From Endothia cerciana (taxonomy: Eukaryota; Ascomycota; Sordariomycetes; Diaporthales; Cryphonectriaceae): DNA of 64,000 nucleotides. This document shows positions 45,701 through 58,016 of the stretch, in pieces. A program made the translations under genes and the position numbers. The stretch covers positions 2,170,001-2,234,000 of the forward strand of contig JALRMH010000001.1 in the NCBI GenBank assembly GCA_026119935.1, written 5' to 3'. Positions within the stretch are counted from its first letter, which is position 1. Every line of letters starts with the position of its first letter. The notes beneath the pieces were generated by a model, which had not been told where the DNA came from, did no database searches, and worked only from the letters and a program-made list of their open reading frames with translations.

Positions 45701-47639
45701 CAGACGGCTGAGCTCGCCCGTGCTCCAGGCCTGCATGGCCTCACGGATGAGGGAGCTCAGGCCCAGCCTCTTCACGAAGACGTAGTCCATCTCCTCGGAC
45801 CCGGAGAAGAGCTCAGCGACGACGTACAGATCGGGCCGGATCCGCCGGGCCTCGTCGAGGATGTGTTCAGCGACGTGGATGGGGGTCGAGTGACAGTTGT
45901 CGATACGGAAGCCAGCAAAGTATTTAGCCAGCGTGCGGGCGTACCTGGTCATGTGTTCCCAGAGGAATGGGCTGTCTGCCGGCGCCTTCCCGTACCTCAG
46001 CTTGACGCAGTCGCCCCAGACAATGACCTCGCGGCGCAGGTATACCCTGGAGTCGGGGCCGGCATTGTCGACAAGGGCGTTGCCGCCCCAGACCCAGCCA
46101 TTGTTCGCAAGAGCGAGATCCTCCTTCTTATGCTTGGCAGTCTTCTCGTTGGCCGGCAGGCGGGTGAAATACGACTCGATCAGGGGGCTGTCCGTGCCGA
46201 TAGGACCCATCCTGGGGCCGTGCTCGTCCAGGCGGCAGTACTTGATGCGGTTGAACAGCTGGTCGAGGATCACGGCAGACTCGGCGTCATATTCCTTGTA
46301 GTACTCGACATTGACAATGTCCAGCCCGGCTGCCAGCTTCGCACGGGCACCCGCCTTCTGCTCGTCCGTAGCGGACCCGAACTTTCCGACGACGGCCGTG
46401 ATGTAGGCGGCGCCCACCTCTGGCCTGACCTTGCGCCGGAAGCGTTCGCCCATGCGATCTATGCCTGCAAGCCCCGACCGCAGGAGGGCCGCCTGCTCGT
46501 CCACCGTCCCATGCGGCAGGCCAAGGGCAGCCTGGTCGACACGCCCGCTGGCCCAGGCCTCGACGCCAGCATCTGCGTCCCGGTCGACGTCGAGAGCATA
46601 GTACTCCCATAGCCGTATCTCGCTGATGACGCCTCTCACCGCGGCCATGATCTTGACGAGGTCATCCACTGACCTGATGTCCGCCGGCAGGCCGAGCTTG
46701 CCCAGCCTGTAGCCGAGCTCGAGCAGCTTGGTGTCGAGCAGGTAGGCGGGCTCGAGCCAGGGGGCGGTGGTCAGGTTGTAGCCGGCATCGGGGTGCTCCA
46801 GGAGCCAGTCTGTGTTGTTCGCCGTGTGGTTGAGGACGATGTCCGTGAGGCTCAGAAGCGAGTGGTTCTGCTCCAGGCTGTCCACCATCTTCCTGACGTC
46901 CTCCTCCCCGGCGGGGAAACACGTCGGGTCCCAGCCGAGCTGGTCATACAGACTATATGGCGAGTTGGATTCTCCACGGACCTGCAGAGGGGTGAAGTGC
47001 ACCATGTTGTACCCCCTGTCGCTGATGCCGGCCAGATGCCTCTCCCAGTCCTGGGGGTATCTGCCCATGAACTTGCTGATGATGGAGAAGACGGACAGGG
47101 CCGGCAGGGGCAGAGGGGAGCCATCCAGGCTCAGCCGGGGGGCAACATCGATGTAGAAGAAGGGGGACTTCTTCTTATCCTCGGCGGCAGCCCCATCCTT
47201 GAGCCCCTCGGACAGCTCCGGCAGGGCTGCATAGGTGACATAGTACGTGTAGGGCCCAGGCAGGTAGATGGGGACAGAGATCTCTATGTCGCGGGTGAAG
47301 TTGGGCACCAAGCTAGAGGAAATGGGAAGGAAGGTCAGAGATAGAGATTGGGTCACGGGGGACGGGTTGGGTTCTGTCCCGTGGGGGGGGGGGGAGAGAG
47401 GTCACATACGGGAACTCTCTGAACTTGTGCCTCTGGAACTCCTGGCCGTGGTCCGGAATGTTGACCCACAGGCTCCCGTGGCGGCATATGCTCGAGGTAC
47501 CCTCGATGGTGAAGCGGATGGTGACGGGTTCATGAGTCTTGGGCGCAATGTAGACATATTGGCCGGCGACGTCAGGCGAGCCGTCGTCGTTGAGGGGCAG
47601 CAGGTAAACCTCGTTGGACACCATCGTCTTCGGTATCAT
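42768..47639 (-). CDS. gdb1: Glycogen debranching enzyme (4-alpha-glucanotransferase / amylo-1,6-glucosidase)
   Basis: Three exons (47639-47410, 47312-42956, 42839-42768) give 1552 aa, the usual length of fungal Gdb1. Intron 1 (99 nt) joins FREFP to LVPNFTRDIEI; the last intron (116 nt) joins CGDS to the final 23 residues CPTQAWSASCLIDLYMDA..., the conserved C-terminus. The N-terminal GH13-like transferase half has nucleophile Asp548 (GFRIDNCHS), acid/base Glu577 (VVAELFSGS), and the FMDCTHDNETP motif; the 29-residue Asp-Glu spacing equals that of yeast Gdb1. The C-terminal GH133 glucosidase half includes ARCWGRDVFISLRGLLLGTGRFEEA and SNGLIFGGNQFNCGTWMDKMGES. It removes limit-dextrin branches from glycogen by moving a maltosyl/maltotriosyl unit and hydrolysing the alpha-1,6 stub; cytosolic. 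The start could also be the Met at 47624 (MVSNEVYLLPLNDDG). The frame stays open far upstream, but that stretch is Pro/Ser-rich and looks like leader. Confidence 0.96.
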
Positions 47640-48466
47640 GTTGACGGACAGAAACCAGAACAGCTGCCCCGCGGCCGGGCCTGAGCTTGGAGAGCTTGAG
47701 CTGGGCAGGCTGGGGAAATGCGCATGCACGTGTGTTTCAAAAGAGGGGCACCAGGTGGCAGGGTATGAATCGTCGGGGGGAGCTGGGCTGTGGAGGCCTG
47801 GAGGCCGGAAAGATCGGCGATTGCAGGTGAACTCTGAAGTAGGCCTAGCTGGAGGTCCAACGATAACTCGGTCCCTGTCCTGTTGAGACCAGAGGGGAGA
47901 TACGCGGTGATCAGGGCAGGATGATGCTACCGACAGGGCTGTGTGAGTCCTGACCGTACACACGCAGGGAGCGCAGATGGCATGGCCTTGAGGTTGTCGA
48001 GACAAGCAGGCGGGCGGGTGCGTGGGTGAGCGGGTGAGTTGATCCGGTGCCTGCGAGGGAGAAGAGGAAAGGATATCAAGGCGGACAGCGGAAGGGGGGG
48101 AGGGAGGGGAAGAAAAAGCACTCTTGATGAGGCTTCTTCTAGAGCCTGGCCCGGGGTACCGGGACGGGAGGACGGGCTTCCATGCTTTGGCACCTGGAAA
48201 CGTTGCGGCGCTAGAGTAGGTAGCAGCCGCATAAGTGAGGAAGGGTGCTATGGCAGGAGTAGGAGAGGTACCCCGTACACAGACAAGGACCGGGCCCGAC
48301 GGGGGGCGGAAAGAACGGTGTGCGAGACACGGCGGGATCGTGATGATGACGACGATGGGGAATTGAGTGATGAGAAGGAGGTCATCGTGGCCGTGGCCTA
48401 CGGGGGGTGTTGGGGGGGGGGGGGGGGAACCAACCATGCGAAACCAGCCTGAGGAAGAACACGGCC

Positions 48467-48491
48467 ACCTCACCTCACCTCACCTCACCTC
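48467..48491. repeat. CACCT pentanucleotide repeat
   Basis: Five CACCT units in the gdb1 5' flank. Confidence 0.75.
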
Positions 48492-48927
48492 CCACCCATC
48501 CCCCCTGATACTAACTAGGGTGCCCTCGTCCGTACGCCTGCTTGCTCGAGCACAAGAGGCTTTTTGTTCCCGCAGATGGTGCTCCCGCCAAGGAACTGGA
48601 CCTATTGTACGGAAAGCAAGCAGGTAAGCGAGCCTGGCGGGTGGGACGGGTGAGAAAGCGCAGGCTTCCCCAGCGGGACAAAGCTCAGGGCTGACAGCTG
48701 TGACCTGACGGACGGGGCTGCATGATGACGATGACGCCCCGGACCAGGAAGCAGCTCCCTCCAATGTGTATCGTGCTAACGATAGAATAAAATGGGGAAC
48801 GGGTCGCAGTAGGCCCGGTCCTGGAGCCAGGGCCAAGGCATGAATGAGCCATCTTCTTTTTTTTTTTTTTTTTTTTCCTTTTTTTTTTTTCTTCCCCTTC
48901 TCTTCCCCCTTCGTTATCCTCGAGCTA

Positions 48928-48972
48928 GCCCAGGCCAGGCCATGCCAGGCCAGGCCAGGCCAGGCCAGGCCC
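48928..48972. repeat. CCAGG pentanucleotide repeat
   Basis: About eight CCAGG units, one changed to CCATG. It follows a T-rich tract at 48856-48890. Confidence 0.75.
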
Positions 48973-51476
48973 CATCCTGCCGTGTGCCTGTGCTCCTCGG
49001 CTGCTAAACTTGGGACTACTGCAAGGCCCGACCTCTGCGACGCGGCCGCGGCCGGGTTAGCGGCCGGTGTGAGCTGCTGTGGGGGTTTTGTTTTTGGCAT
49101 TGTGGTGTGTGGTGAGATCACACCTCGATGGGTAGGATTCTGGCGGCAGCTGAGGTGAGGAGGGCTTTTCTTTCCCAAGGCCCGACAGGAACAGGAAAGG
49201 CTCCTCCGGCTCCTCCCTGCTGATCCGGGCGGCGCATGGGGGTTGCGACCGCGACCAGCCATGTACTATGTTCCAGCATGCCATGCATGCATGCATGCCA
49301 TGCGCCCGTGAGGACATCGCCAACTGTTGCTTCTCTGCAGGCAGGGAGACGATGTACCCTTCGTGCTATCGTCGCCCCAGCGGTCGAGCCCCCCATCCCG
49401 GGCCGCGACGGGCCTGGAGCTCCTTTGGGTGCAGCATCTGTGGAGCCGGGGGATCGTGAAGCTCCCCCGGGCGCCTGGGTCTGATGGGGTTTCGACAGCG
49501 GCAGGGCAGAGAGGACAACAGCGCCCGTCCTCCAGGCCAAGGACTTTCCTCGGCCGGCTGGGGTTGACAGGTTCCACCGCCCTGTCGTCTAGAACCGGGC
49601 CTACGGGGCGCCGTAGGTGAAAGGCACATCCATCTTGTGGAGGTGGGGCTGCTCGTCTCCCCAGGAATCGAAGCGCTGGGCTGGACATCGACCGGATCGT
49701 ACCATGGGTCGGGTCGGTCCAATGCGGCATGCCTCCCGATGCCTGCTTTTCGTGGGCTCCCGAGGCGTTGAAAGAGACGGACTATGAAGCGCACTTCAGT
49801 GCCATGTCGTGGCTGGCATGGTTCGAGACGTCCAAGCCCATCGAGGTGAGGCGAGGCCAGGCGAATGGCAGGGTGCAGACAAAGTGCCACCAACCGAACA
49901 ACCCCTCCCCCCCCCCCTCACAAAACCACAGAAGAAGAAAACAAAGGAAAAGGAAAAAAGGAAAAAAAAGAGAGAGGAGAAGAAGAAGAAGAAGACCACC
50001 TCCAGGGCAGATAGGGGCAGGACACATTATACATACTGTCCGGCGTTGCCCTCCGCGAGGACTCTGATCAGGGTATAAACGCGCTTCAGACGCGGCCGGA
50101 TATGGACTTCCCAGCAATTCAGTCGGGGGCGGCATCAAGATACCTCCCGAGGAGGAGAATCCTGACAAAGGCCAGAAGACGACATGCATGTCCCGTAGCT
50201 CCCCCTCCCGTCCCCTCCCCCCCCCCCCCACACCCGGCAGATGTCCAGCCAAGGTAATTTAGAGGTTAGGACGGCATCCTCAAAAACCCTCGTAGTAAAC
50301 AAAACACCAAAAAAAGAAAAAGGTATCACATCTCGGGGGGGAGGGGGGGGGGTTTCTTCCTTCTCCCTTCCCCGCATGTACAGGACTATATTTATATGTA
50401 CGACATTTCCCCTGCGGCGGACACCCCCCCCCCCCTCCTCTCATCAAAACCCCTCCCCTCTCCCTCCTCCCCAAAGCCGGGCGATCCGACAATCTCCTAC
50501 TTACTGGCCCACGCCCGCGAGTCTCCTGGCTACCTGCCTGGCTGCCTCTCCCGCCTCCTCCTTTGTCGCCTCCCGCACCCCCCTCCTTATTATATCCTAC
50601 GATACAGGGTGGCCAGCGCGGCGCAGCGCAGCCCTGGTAAGATGGGGAGTATCTTTGCACGTGCCTAGGTTGGTGGTAGGCCCCGGAGGATGGTCGCGTG
50701 CTGCTCTGTATTTACTTCTATGCCCTTCGCCCCCCCCGCCCCCCCAAAACCTCCGCACTACCCGCGATTTTCTTTTCTCCATATACATCTTAGTAGTAGC
50801 TTGTCGTCTATACCGTCCTGCTGCCTGCTGCGTCGGGGCTCCTAGACGCCCCTCGTCTCTCACCCGGTGCCCAGGAGCTCCAGACCCAGTGTCAGTCCAC
50901 ACTCGCATTCGCCTGCCTACGTTTGGCTCCACCCCCCCCCCCCTCCCCGGCCGAGATCTGGAGAGGGGACACTGGCACAGCCTGTCTGGCAGGACACGGA
51001 TGCGAGCGACCCGGGCTTTCACACACAAGACAAGGACGGTGGGTGGTATCATACCGCAAAAAAACTCCATTCGCCTTGGTTGCTTTTTCTCTTCCCTCTT
51101 TTTCTTCTTTGCTTTTTTTTTTCTCTCTTTTCTTTCTCTAAACTCTATTAGTCACCGGTACCGTTCCGAGTTCTATACCCCCTTCCCCCCGGCCCCCGTT
51201 TGCTTGCGCCCGCTTGCCATGCATTCAACTCTTCTTCAAGCAGACGAGATGTCTGCTCCTTTTGTGTTGGCCAGTCGCCACCCTCAAGCACCTATGACCA
51301 GGTGAACCCTTTTGGGACGCGACGAAAGGGAGAAATCCCGAACCACCGGCGCAGGGCCCGCCGCTACCACGCCGAACCGAAGAGACAAAGAGACGAAGAA
51401 CAAAGACTACATACAACATGGCTTCAGGGGCCCCCCCCGTCAGGGCTGCCGGGCGACTTCTAGCCCGCGCCGGTGA

Positions 51477-53073
51477 TCATGCGCTTGGGCTCAGCTTGGC
51501 GGGCTTGGTACCCAGGCCATTGCGGTTCCTGAAGAACAGGACGTTCTTGCCGGGCCCCTCGGCCTCGGCGCTGGGCTCGACCCACTGGCACATACGGGCG
51601 CTCTTGTACATGGCCTTGATGAAGCCGATGGGGCCGTCGGAGACGTCGGCCCTGTAGTGGCGGCCCATGACGGGCTTGATGGCCTCGGTGGCCTCGTCAG
51701 CGTGGTAGAAGGGGATCGTGCTGACATAGTGGTGCAGGACGTGGGTCTCGATGATGCCGTGGAGCAGGTGGCGGCCGATGAAGCCGAACTCACGGTCGAT
51801 CGTGGCGGCGGCACCCTTGACGAAGGTCCACTCCTCGCCGGTGTAGTGGGGCAGGGTAGGGTCGGTGTGCTGGAGGAAGGTGATGGCGACTGGTGGTACA
51901 GCTCACGGGGTCAGCGACGGCCCTTGTGGGATGGGGAAACACATTCGGCAAACCATTCGGACGGGACCACGCGGAGAAGGGGGGAGGGGGGGACGGGGGG
52001 GGGGACGGAGGGGGGGACGGGGGGGAGGGCCACTCACCAAGCCAGTGGTTTACCCAGAGGTACGGGATGAAGTACCAGACCAGCATGTTGGACCAGCCGA
52101 AGGTGTTGCCGAGGTAGATGAGGGCCGCGGCGGCCAGGGCGATACCGATGTCGCTGAGCACGACGAGGTGGGCATCCTTGTTCTCGTACAGGGGCGTGCG
52201 AGGGTCAAAGTGGTTGACGCCGCCCCCGAAGCCGTTGCGCTTGCCCTTGCCGCGGCCCTCACGCTGCCTCTCGTGGTAGTTGTGGCCGGTGACGTTGGTC
52301 AGGAGGTAGTTGGGCCAGCCGATGAGCTGCTGGCCGATGAGCATGGTCAGGGTGTAGATGGGGGTCTCCTCGGCCAGCTCGGACAGCTCGTGGACGAGCC
52401 TGCCCAGGCGGGTGGCCTGCTGCTCGCGGGTGCGGGGGACGAAGACCATGTCGCGCTCCATGTGGCCGGTGGCCTTGTGGTGCTTGCTGTGGGACATCTG
52501 CCAGCTGAAGTAGGGGACGAGGAGGGCGGAGTGGAGGACCCAGCCGGCGACGTTGTTGTAGAGCCTGGAGGGGGAGAAGGCGCCGTGGCCGCACTCGTGG
52601 GCCAGGACCCAGAGGCCGGTGCCGAAGAGGCCCTGCATGAAGGTGTACAGGCCCCAGAGGGCGGCGCGCACGGGGGTGGAGGGGATCGTGCCGGGGGTGA
52701 CAAAGTTGTGGAAGAGGTAGAAGGTGGCGGCTAGGCAGGCCATGTCGCGGAGGACATAGCCGAGGCCGCGCACGCCGTCACGCTCGAAGCAGTGCTTAGG
52801 GATGGCGTCCCGGATGTCCTTGATGGTGTAGTCGGGAACCTCGAAGGTGTTGCCGTACGTGTCGATCAGCTTGCCGTACGAGACCTTGTCAGCCGCGCTG
52901 ATGGCGTCGAGGGAGGACATGGAGGAGAGGGAGGTCGACGAGGCGGAGGGGCGGGGCGAGTCGAAGGGGGAGGCCGTGGCGGTGGAAGGGGAGGAGTCGG
53001 AGTCCACGGTGGTGGAGGTGATGGTCCTCTTCATGGCGGGGTGGCCCCTGGCCGAAACAGCTGTTGATGCCAT
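51477..53073 (-). CDS. fad2: Delta-12 oleate desaturase (membrane fatty-acid desaturase)
   Basis: Two exons, 53073-52038 and 51889-51477, join in phase 1 across a 148-nt intron (GTGAGT donor, CCACCAG acceptor) to give 482 aa. All three di-iron histidine boxes are present: HECGH (159-163), HSKHH (195-199) and HVLHH (395-399). Hydrophobic segments around 112-155, 180-192, 235-260 and 300-345 fit the four-helix ER-membrane topology. The N-terminal ~65 residues are Ser/Thr-rich, as in fungal OdeA/Fad2. The region WPNYLLTNVTGHNYHERQREGRGKGKRNGFGGGVNHF is also family-typical. It inserts the second double bond into oleoyl chains to make linoleate. Separating delta-12 from delta-15 or bifunctional enzymes is not possible by eye, but overall similarity favours delta-12. 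The intron's coding strand is strikingly C-rich. Confidence 0.93.
51976..52029 (+). repeat. G-rich tract inside desaturase intron
   Basis: On the plus strand, runs of 6-10 G are separated by GAC or GGA. The gene is on the minus strand, so the pre-mRNA intron is C-rich and the template strand G-rich. Confidence 0.75.
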
Positions 53074-56023
53074 CTTGTCGGGTGTGGACCGATACTGGGG
53101 AGGGACAGGAAGCAGACGAGGTAGCAGGTGGCGAGTAGCAGGTTGTGGCGAATATCGGGAGGCAGGAGGAAGCCTGTCCGGCCTTGGCGGGAGGGACAGA
53201 AGGTGAGTGTTGAGCGTGCTTGTCCAGAAGCGTAAGTTTTGGCCCGTGTGGGGTCCAGATGGGTGCTTCGGAGAGGAGTAGATGAACTAGTTCTCTGCTT
53301 TTGGGCCGACTAGGCAGGACCAAGCAGGAAGACAAAGACAAGGAGGTCTTGATGTGCGGCTCTCTCTAGGAGATGCTCGGCACAGGGAAGGGGGATGATG
53401 GTGAAGCCGAGATTCTGTGTCGTGTCGTCTTGGCTTGTTGGGCCGGACGGGGGAGGGAGCACCTGGGAGGGCAGCTCGGGAAGTACCCCGTGTAAGGCGA
53501 CCGCGGAAAAGGTCGCACCTGCTCCTGGATGGTAGGAAGTCCTGGGCCGAGGATCTTGCTCAGCTTTTGAAGTGTTCAGACCGAGGGGGAGAAAGCTCGG
53601 GGGGGGCGGAGGGGGGAGTGGAAGGGGGAGGAGATAGGGCGAAGACGCAGGGCAGGGGAGAAGGTATTTCAGAAAGAAAAACAATAATAACCAACAATCC
53701 ATAGGCAATGTGTTATGATCTGCACCCTGTTCGCTTTAGCAAGGCCGTCTAGCCTGTGCTAGTCCTCTTTTCCACCCTCTCTTTCTTTTTTCTCCCCCCC
53801 CCCCCTTGCCCTCCTTCGCCTCTTGACGGGTGCGAGTGCGTACGTCCTTATGTGGACGGGGGCCAGCAGGGCCGGGTCTGGCCTGATCATGTCCTGTGTG
53901 TGGCGACATACTGGGCCCTTAGCTCAGTTGATCTCTCCCTTCCCCTTTCCACCTCTCCCTGGTGGCCTTCTTTTCTCCTCTTTTCTTCTTTTTCTTCTTC
54001 CCTCACCTGTGCCCCCTCGAAACAGTGTCTGACGTGGGGGATGATTTCTGTTGGGGAACCCCCCCGGCAGATGGACTCGACGGGGTCCAGAATGTGTGGG
54101 AAAGGTGGGGACCGTAGCTTGCTAATACCCGGGTCCGGTGGTTCCTGCGCCGGCCCAGGCCGGGTCCCTCCCCTCGTGGGTTTAGTAGGCCTAGCAGCAC
54201 TGAGCTGGCCCCCGGGGGGGGGGGGTGGTGCTGCCCCCTCCAGGCCCTCTACCACCCCCCCTCCAGGTGAGCTGTCTGCTGCCCTCCCGCTAACCCCACT
54301 ACCCCCTACTATGTCTATGTACTTATGGAAGGTAGTGGCCGCGCATGGTTCCTCGGCCGAGGCTATTCTGTGTTTTACGTCGCTGTTATTATCAGAACCT
54401 GGTGAGACTGAATCGAATTGGGCATAGCAGACCAATGCCCAGGCCTTTTTCTTAACCATCTGATCCCTCCGTGATCGACCTATCCCCGAAGCCCTGTCCT
54501 CTGATCTGTCTAACCTCCTCCGCGGTTACCCTCCCCCCCCCCGGGGCCCACATGTGACAATGCCAGAATCCTGTTGGCCGACCCCTCGTGGATACCGTAG
54601 TAGATATTCAGCAGCCTTTACATATACCATAGTACATAACACCCCCGGATATCGCCCCAGACGTCGACCCCGCCGCCCTGTGACGGGGTGGATGGAGCTG
54701 GCTGGCTGGCTGGCTGCTCGAGGACCCTCCTGCACCTCTCGCCACTGTGGGTATTCGCAAATCTCCTGCCAAGTCTCCCAGGGCGGAGGCCAGTGTCAGA
54801 CTAGCGTAGCCCCTGAGATGGCGAAGTCTTTTTGCCCGACAGGTAGACAATCAGCCCGTACGGGGTTGGATCTCAGCCCGGAGGGCAGTCATGGTGCTCT
54901 CATCCTCGGGTCATATCCCTCCCCCTCCTCCCCTAGCCTGCCACCACTGCAGAGTCATCTGGTCCTACAGACCGGATTCTCACACCGCCCATGACATTAC
55001 TGTATGTAAAGGAGGGGGGGTGGTGTGTGCCACAGGGTAACGCAGACCGTCGATCACATGCAAGAACCACCATGCGCTGGGGCAAGCATTCCCCAGGACC
55101 ATCGTCCCGGATCTGCTCGCCGTCTCAGCTTGCCTAACACAACAAATGTTTTAGGGCTTATGAGGCTTGTGCGTGGCTGGCGAGGAGGCTGCTTGCTGGA
55201 TCGGCCCGAGGGAGCGGGTTGGGTAGGAAAAACTGATGGGATCCAACAGTGTGAGTGAACATCGGGGAATCTTTTCACACCACCCCGTTAAGGGGGGGCA
55301 AAAAGCACGGGCCTGAGGACGAGTCGAAGGAATTTGGACCCTGATTCTCACATGCAAAATTTCAAGAAGCTCGTCCGGTCCCTTATCTTATCTATCGATC
55401 AAGGGTCGAATTCCCCCCCCCCCCCCAAAGAAATCTCCATTATGGGAAAACGCTGCGAGGGCAAACGCGCAGGACGGGGGGTGAGGTGGTTTGGCATGGG
55501 TAACCTAGGTAAGCTTATTCGAACAGCAGGGCCTCGTGCACATACGGATAACTACCAGGCGGATCCGTACTATACTGACTGACCCTTTGTTTCTTTGTTC
55601 GTCGTCATTCCTTCTCCTCCTCCTCGCCCCTCCAAAACGCAGGCCTCACCGTCCAAGACCAGGAGGATCCATTGGGTTTTTTCGCAGATAGACATATGAT
55701 TCATGGTGTGAGGTACAGATCAGATCACCTGATCTGGCGCATCAGAGGGTATCCTCTTCTTGGCTACCGTATTCTATCAATCCTGAACCTGGCAGAATTA
55801 CCAGGAGGACGACAGCACCGTTTTGTTGGGGGAATGGCAAATTGTTGAGCCTCTCTCCTCTCTCCCTCAGCCAGACCCAGGCCCCATGTCTTGCTTGCAT
55901 TGTCCTCTTCCCGATACCAATTCCACCGCATCTGCCTTGCATCTGATTTTGCCCAATCGAATCGGCCCAGGAAGCTGCAAGGCTCCCGGGGAGAACAACA
56001 ACAAACAACAACCTCGGGAGCCA

Positions 56024-56060
56024 GCACACACACACACACACACACCCACCCACCCACCCC
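56024..56060. repeat. CA then CCCA microsatellite
   Basis: About ten CA units followed by four CCCA units. Confidence 0.8.
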
Positions 56061-56930
56061 CTTTGGTCGCCCCCACCATCACCACTTACCCTCATCCGTC
56101 CCTCACACCCCCCCCCTCCCCTCTTATTCCTCGGTGCCCACTTTCTCTGGCTTTTTCCTTAGCCCCCCACCCCATCGTGACCTGTTCCGCAACGTTGTTT
56201 ACCACGTGGCCCATCCAATGAATAGTTCATGATAGTTCATCTAGGACATTTCCGTGTTAGGGGGTGGTAATGTCCACCTTCTGATATCTTAGTCACCAAG
56301 GTATCACCTTGCCCACAGCGTGCAAGACCGTTATTTCCTTGCACGTCCAGTTCACATCTTGTGCAGGCAGCAGTGCTCAGCGGATTACTTGATGCAGTCA
56401 TGATCCTTACCTCTCGAGAAGTCCAGTACCAGAGGAGGCTTACCCCAAGTTGTACCGTGTGACATTGGGGGGGGGGGGGGAAGCAGCCGCACAACCACAG
56501 TCTGGACTAGCGATCTCTAAAAACTCAAGCCATGTGACCACCACCACCACAGACAGGGTGTGCTGAATAATGCCTAGAGGCGGAAGCCCTCCCCGGGCCC
56601 TTCTTACATGCCGTTTGTGGTCTCGAGGTCTCTCTCACATCGACAAGACACGTCGAGCAGCAGACAGGCAGGAAGAAACTGGTGGTGTGTCTGCGGGCTT
56701 CTAAAAAGAAGACTAAGGGAGCAAGACAAACCACCAGCAGGGTTACCAAGTAGTGCCACCTCGCAGGCGGGAGGGTGATCATGGAGGACACCGCGGCACG
56801 CTGGTTGCCCCCCCCCCCCCCGGGGCCGGCAGCGAACGGACCCGAGCACGCCCGCCATACGACATAAGCGAGCAGCCAGGTAAAACGGCTGCACCCTACG
56901 GAACCTCCTCCCATGGTAGTCGCTACAACT

Positions 56931-56963
56931 TTTATTTTATTTTATTTTAATTTTATTTTTTTT
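56931..56963. repeat. ATTTT repeat
   Basis: About five ATTTT-like units ending in a T-run. Confidence 0.65.
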
Positions 56964-58016
56964 GTTCTTCCCCCTGGCCCCCCGAGGAAGAAGAGCCAGC
57001 ACAAATCAGCCTGGTGCCCTTTTCCAACGACAACACCAACCCCATTGGGCCCCCCTCCCCTTTCCTTAAGTAAAGACCGGAGTGTATCAGACGCAGAGGG
57101 CGAATCTTCTCGTCTCGTTGCTTCCTTGATCCGGATAATCATCGGCATAGAGACAACATGTGGAGGGGTCGCCCACCCCTTTGAAGGACGACTTCCCTCT
57201 TGAAACCGGGCACCGGGATGGATATATCATCTGGTCGACAGCCTGCCCCCTTACGACGAGGGAACACAGGCAGTGGCCGGGTGACGGCATTGAAGGTCTT
57301 CATGGCAAGCAATGGTGTTGTGTTCAAACGGGAGTTACATTCGCGGAACCGTGATCTGTCCGCCCTCCCAACACCCCCCCCCCCCACCTTCTTCCTATGT
57401 CTATTTGCGGGCCTTCCCGACCCTATTTCCCTTTTACCAAACGTGTACATCATCACCGAGCCTGTCCTGTCTATGCCGACCCCAGAGGACATGAGCTGTA
57501 AATCGTAGCTGTCACCCGCCCGCGCGGGACCGGTTGGAAGTCGGAATCATCCCTTCGGCTCGGCCTGAGCAGCACGCTCCCACCGGAAGGCCATATAAGC
57601 CCCGAATGCCATGCAAAGACAAGCGGCGTGTATACGCCAATGTAATATAGAAAGCCCCCCACCCCCCCCAAAGGTGAGTGTGCCATGACTCCGTGCTCCC
57701 ATTCCCAGAAAGAACAACCCAAAACAAAAAAAAAAAGGAGAGAGAGAAAGAAAAGAACCTCGCCGTCCAAGAATCGCCAATCCAGATCCAGGTGCCTTCC
57801 GTCTCCAGCACGTTCGCAAGAATTAAGGTGTACACAATATTGTGGAATGATTATGAATGATAAGATCAAACAGAGATCAAAGTGAGCCTGTCCAATTTCA
57901 TCGACGGTCTTCGAATGACGAAGGCGATGATTGAGGTCTTAGCTCCCGGGGCCTTGGGCCGGAGCGTGTTGTACTCGAGGGTCATCGGGCCCGGGTCGTT
58001 TCAGGATCCTCGGTGT

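Larger units (their letters stand above)
47640..51476. other. Long spacer with simple repeats
   Basis: About 3.8 kb: the 5' flank of gdb1 and the 3' flank of the desaturase. It contains G-run 48410-48427, a CACCT repeat (~48467-48491), T-runs (48856-48890), a CCAGG repeat (48928-48972), GCAT repeats (~49278-49300), C- and A/G-rich tracts near 49905-49995, and long CT-rich stretches to 51140. Long open frames here are low-complexity with no codon bias. Confidence 0.5.
53074..58016. other. Long gene-poor spacer
   Basis: Nearly 5 kb with no supported gene. The left ~650 bases are the CT/GA-rich 5' flank of the desaturase. Simple repeats include a CA/CCCA tract at ~56024-56060 and ATTTT units at ~56931-56963, plus many C- or G-runs of 9-13 (for example ~53796, ~54217, ~55407, ~56467, ~56807). 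A TAGCTCAGTTG string near 53920 resembles a tRNA A-box but has no tRNA around it. Confidence 0.5.

Noticed and set aside
45065..46612. 515-codon plus-strand frame
   Set aside because: Antisense to the glycogen debranching exon; GC-rich codon mirror with no recognisable domain.
48480..49262. 260-codon minus-strand frame
   Set aside because: Crosses T-runs and pentanucleotide repeats, and is poly-Lys/low complexity; not a credible protein.
50241..51305. 354-codon plus-strand frame
   Set aside because: Low-complexity Pro/Ser/Arg sequence spanning homopolymers; no codon bias or conserved motif.
51865..52734. 289-codon plus-strand frame
   Set aside because: Antisense shadow of the desaturase; Gly/Val-rich composition is typical of such mirrors.
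53915..53935. tRNA A-box-like TAGCTCAGTTG
   Set aside because: No B-box at proper spacing and no cloverleaf stems; chance match.
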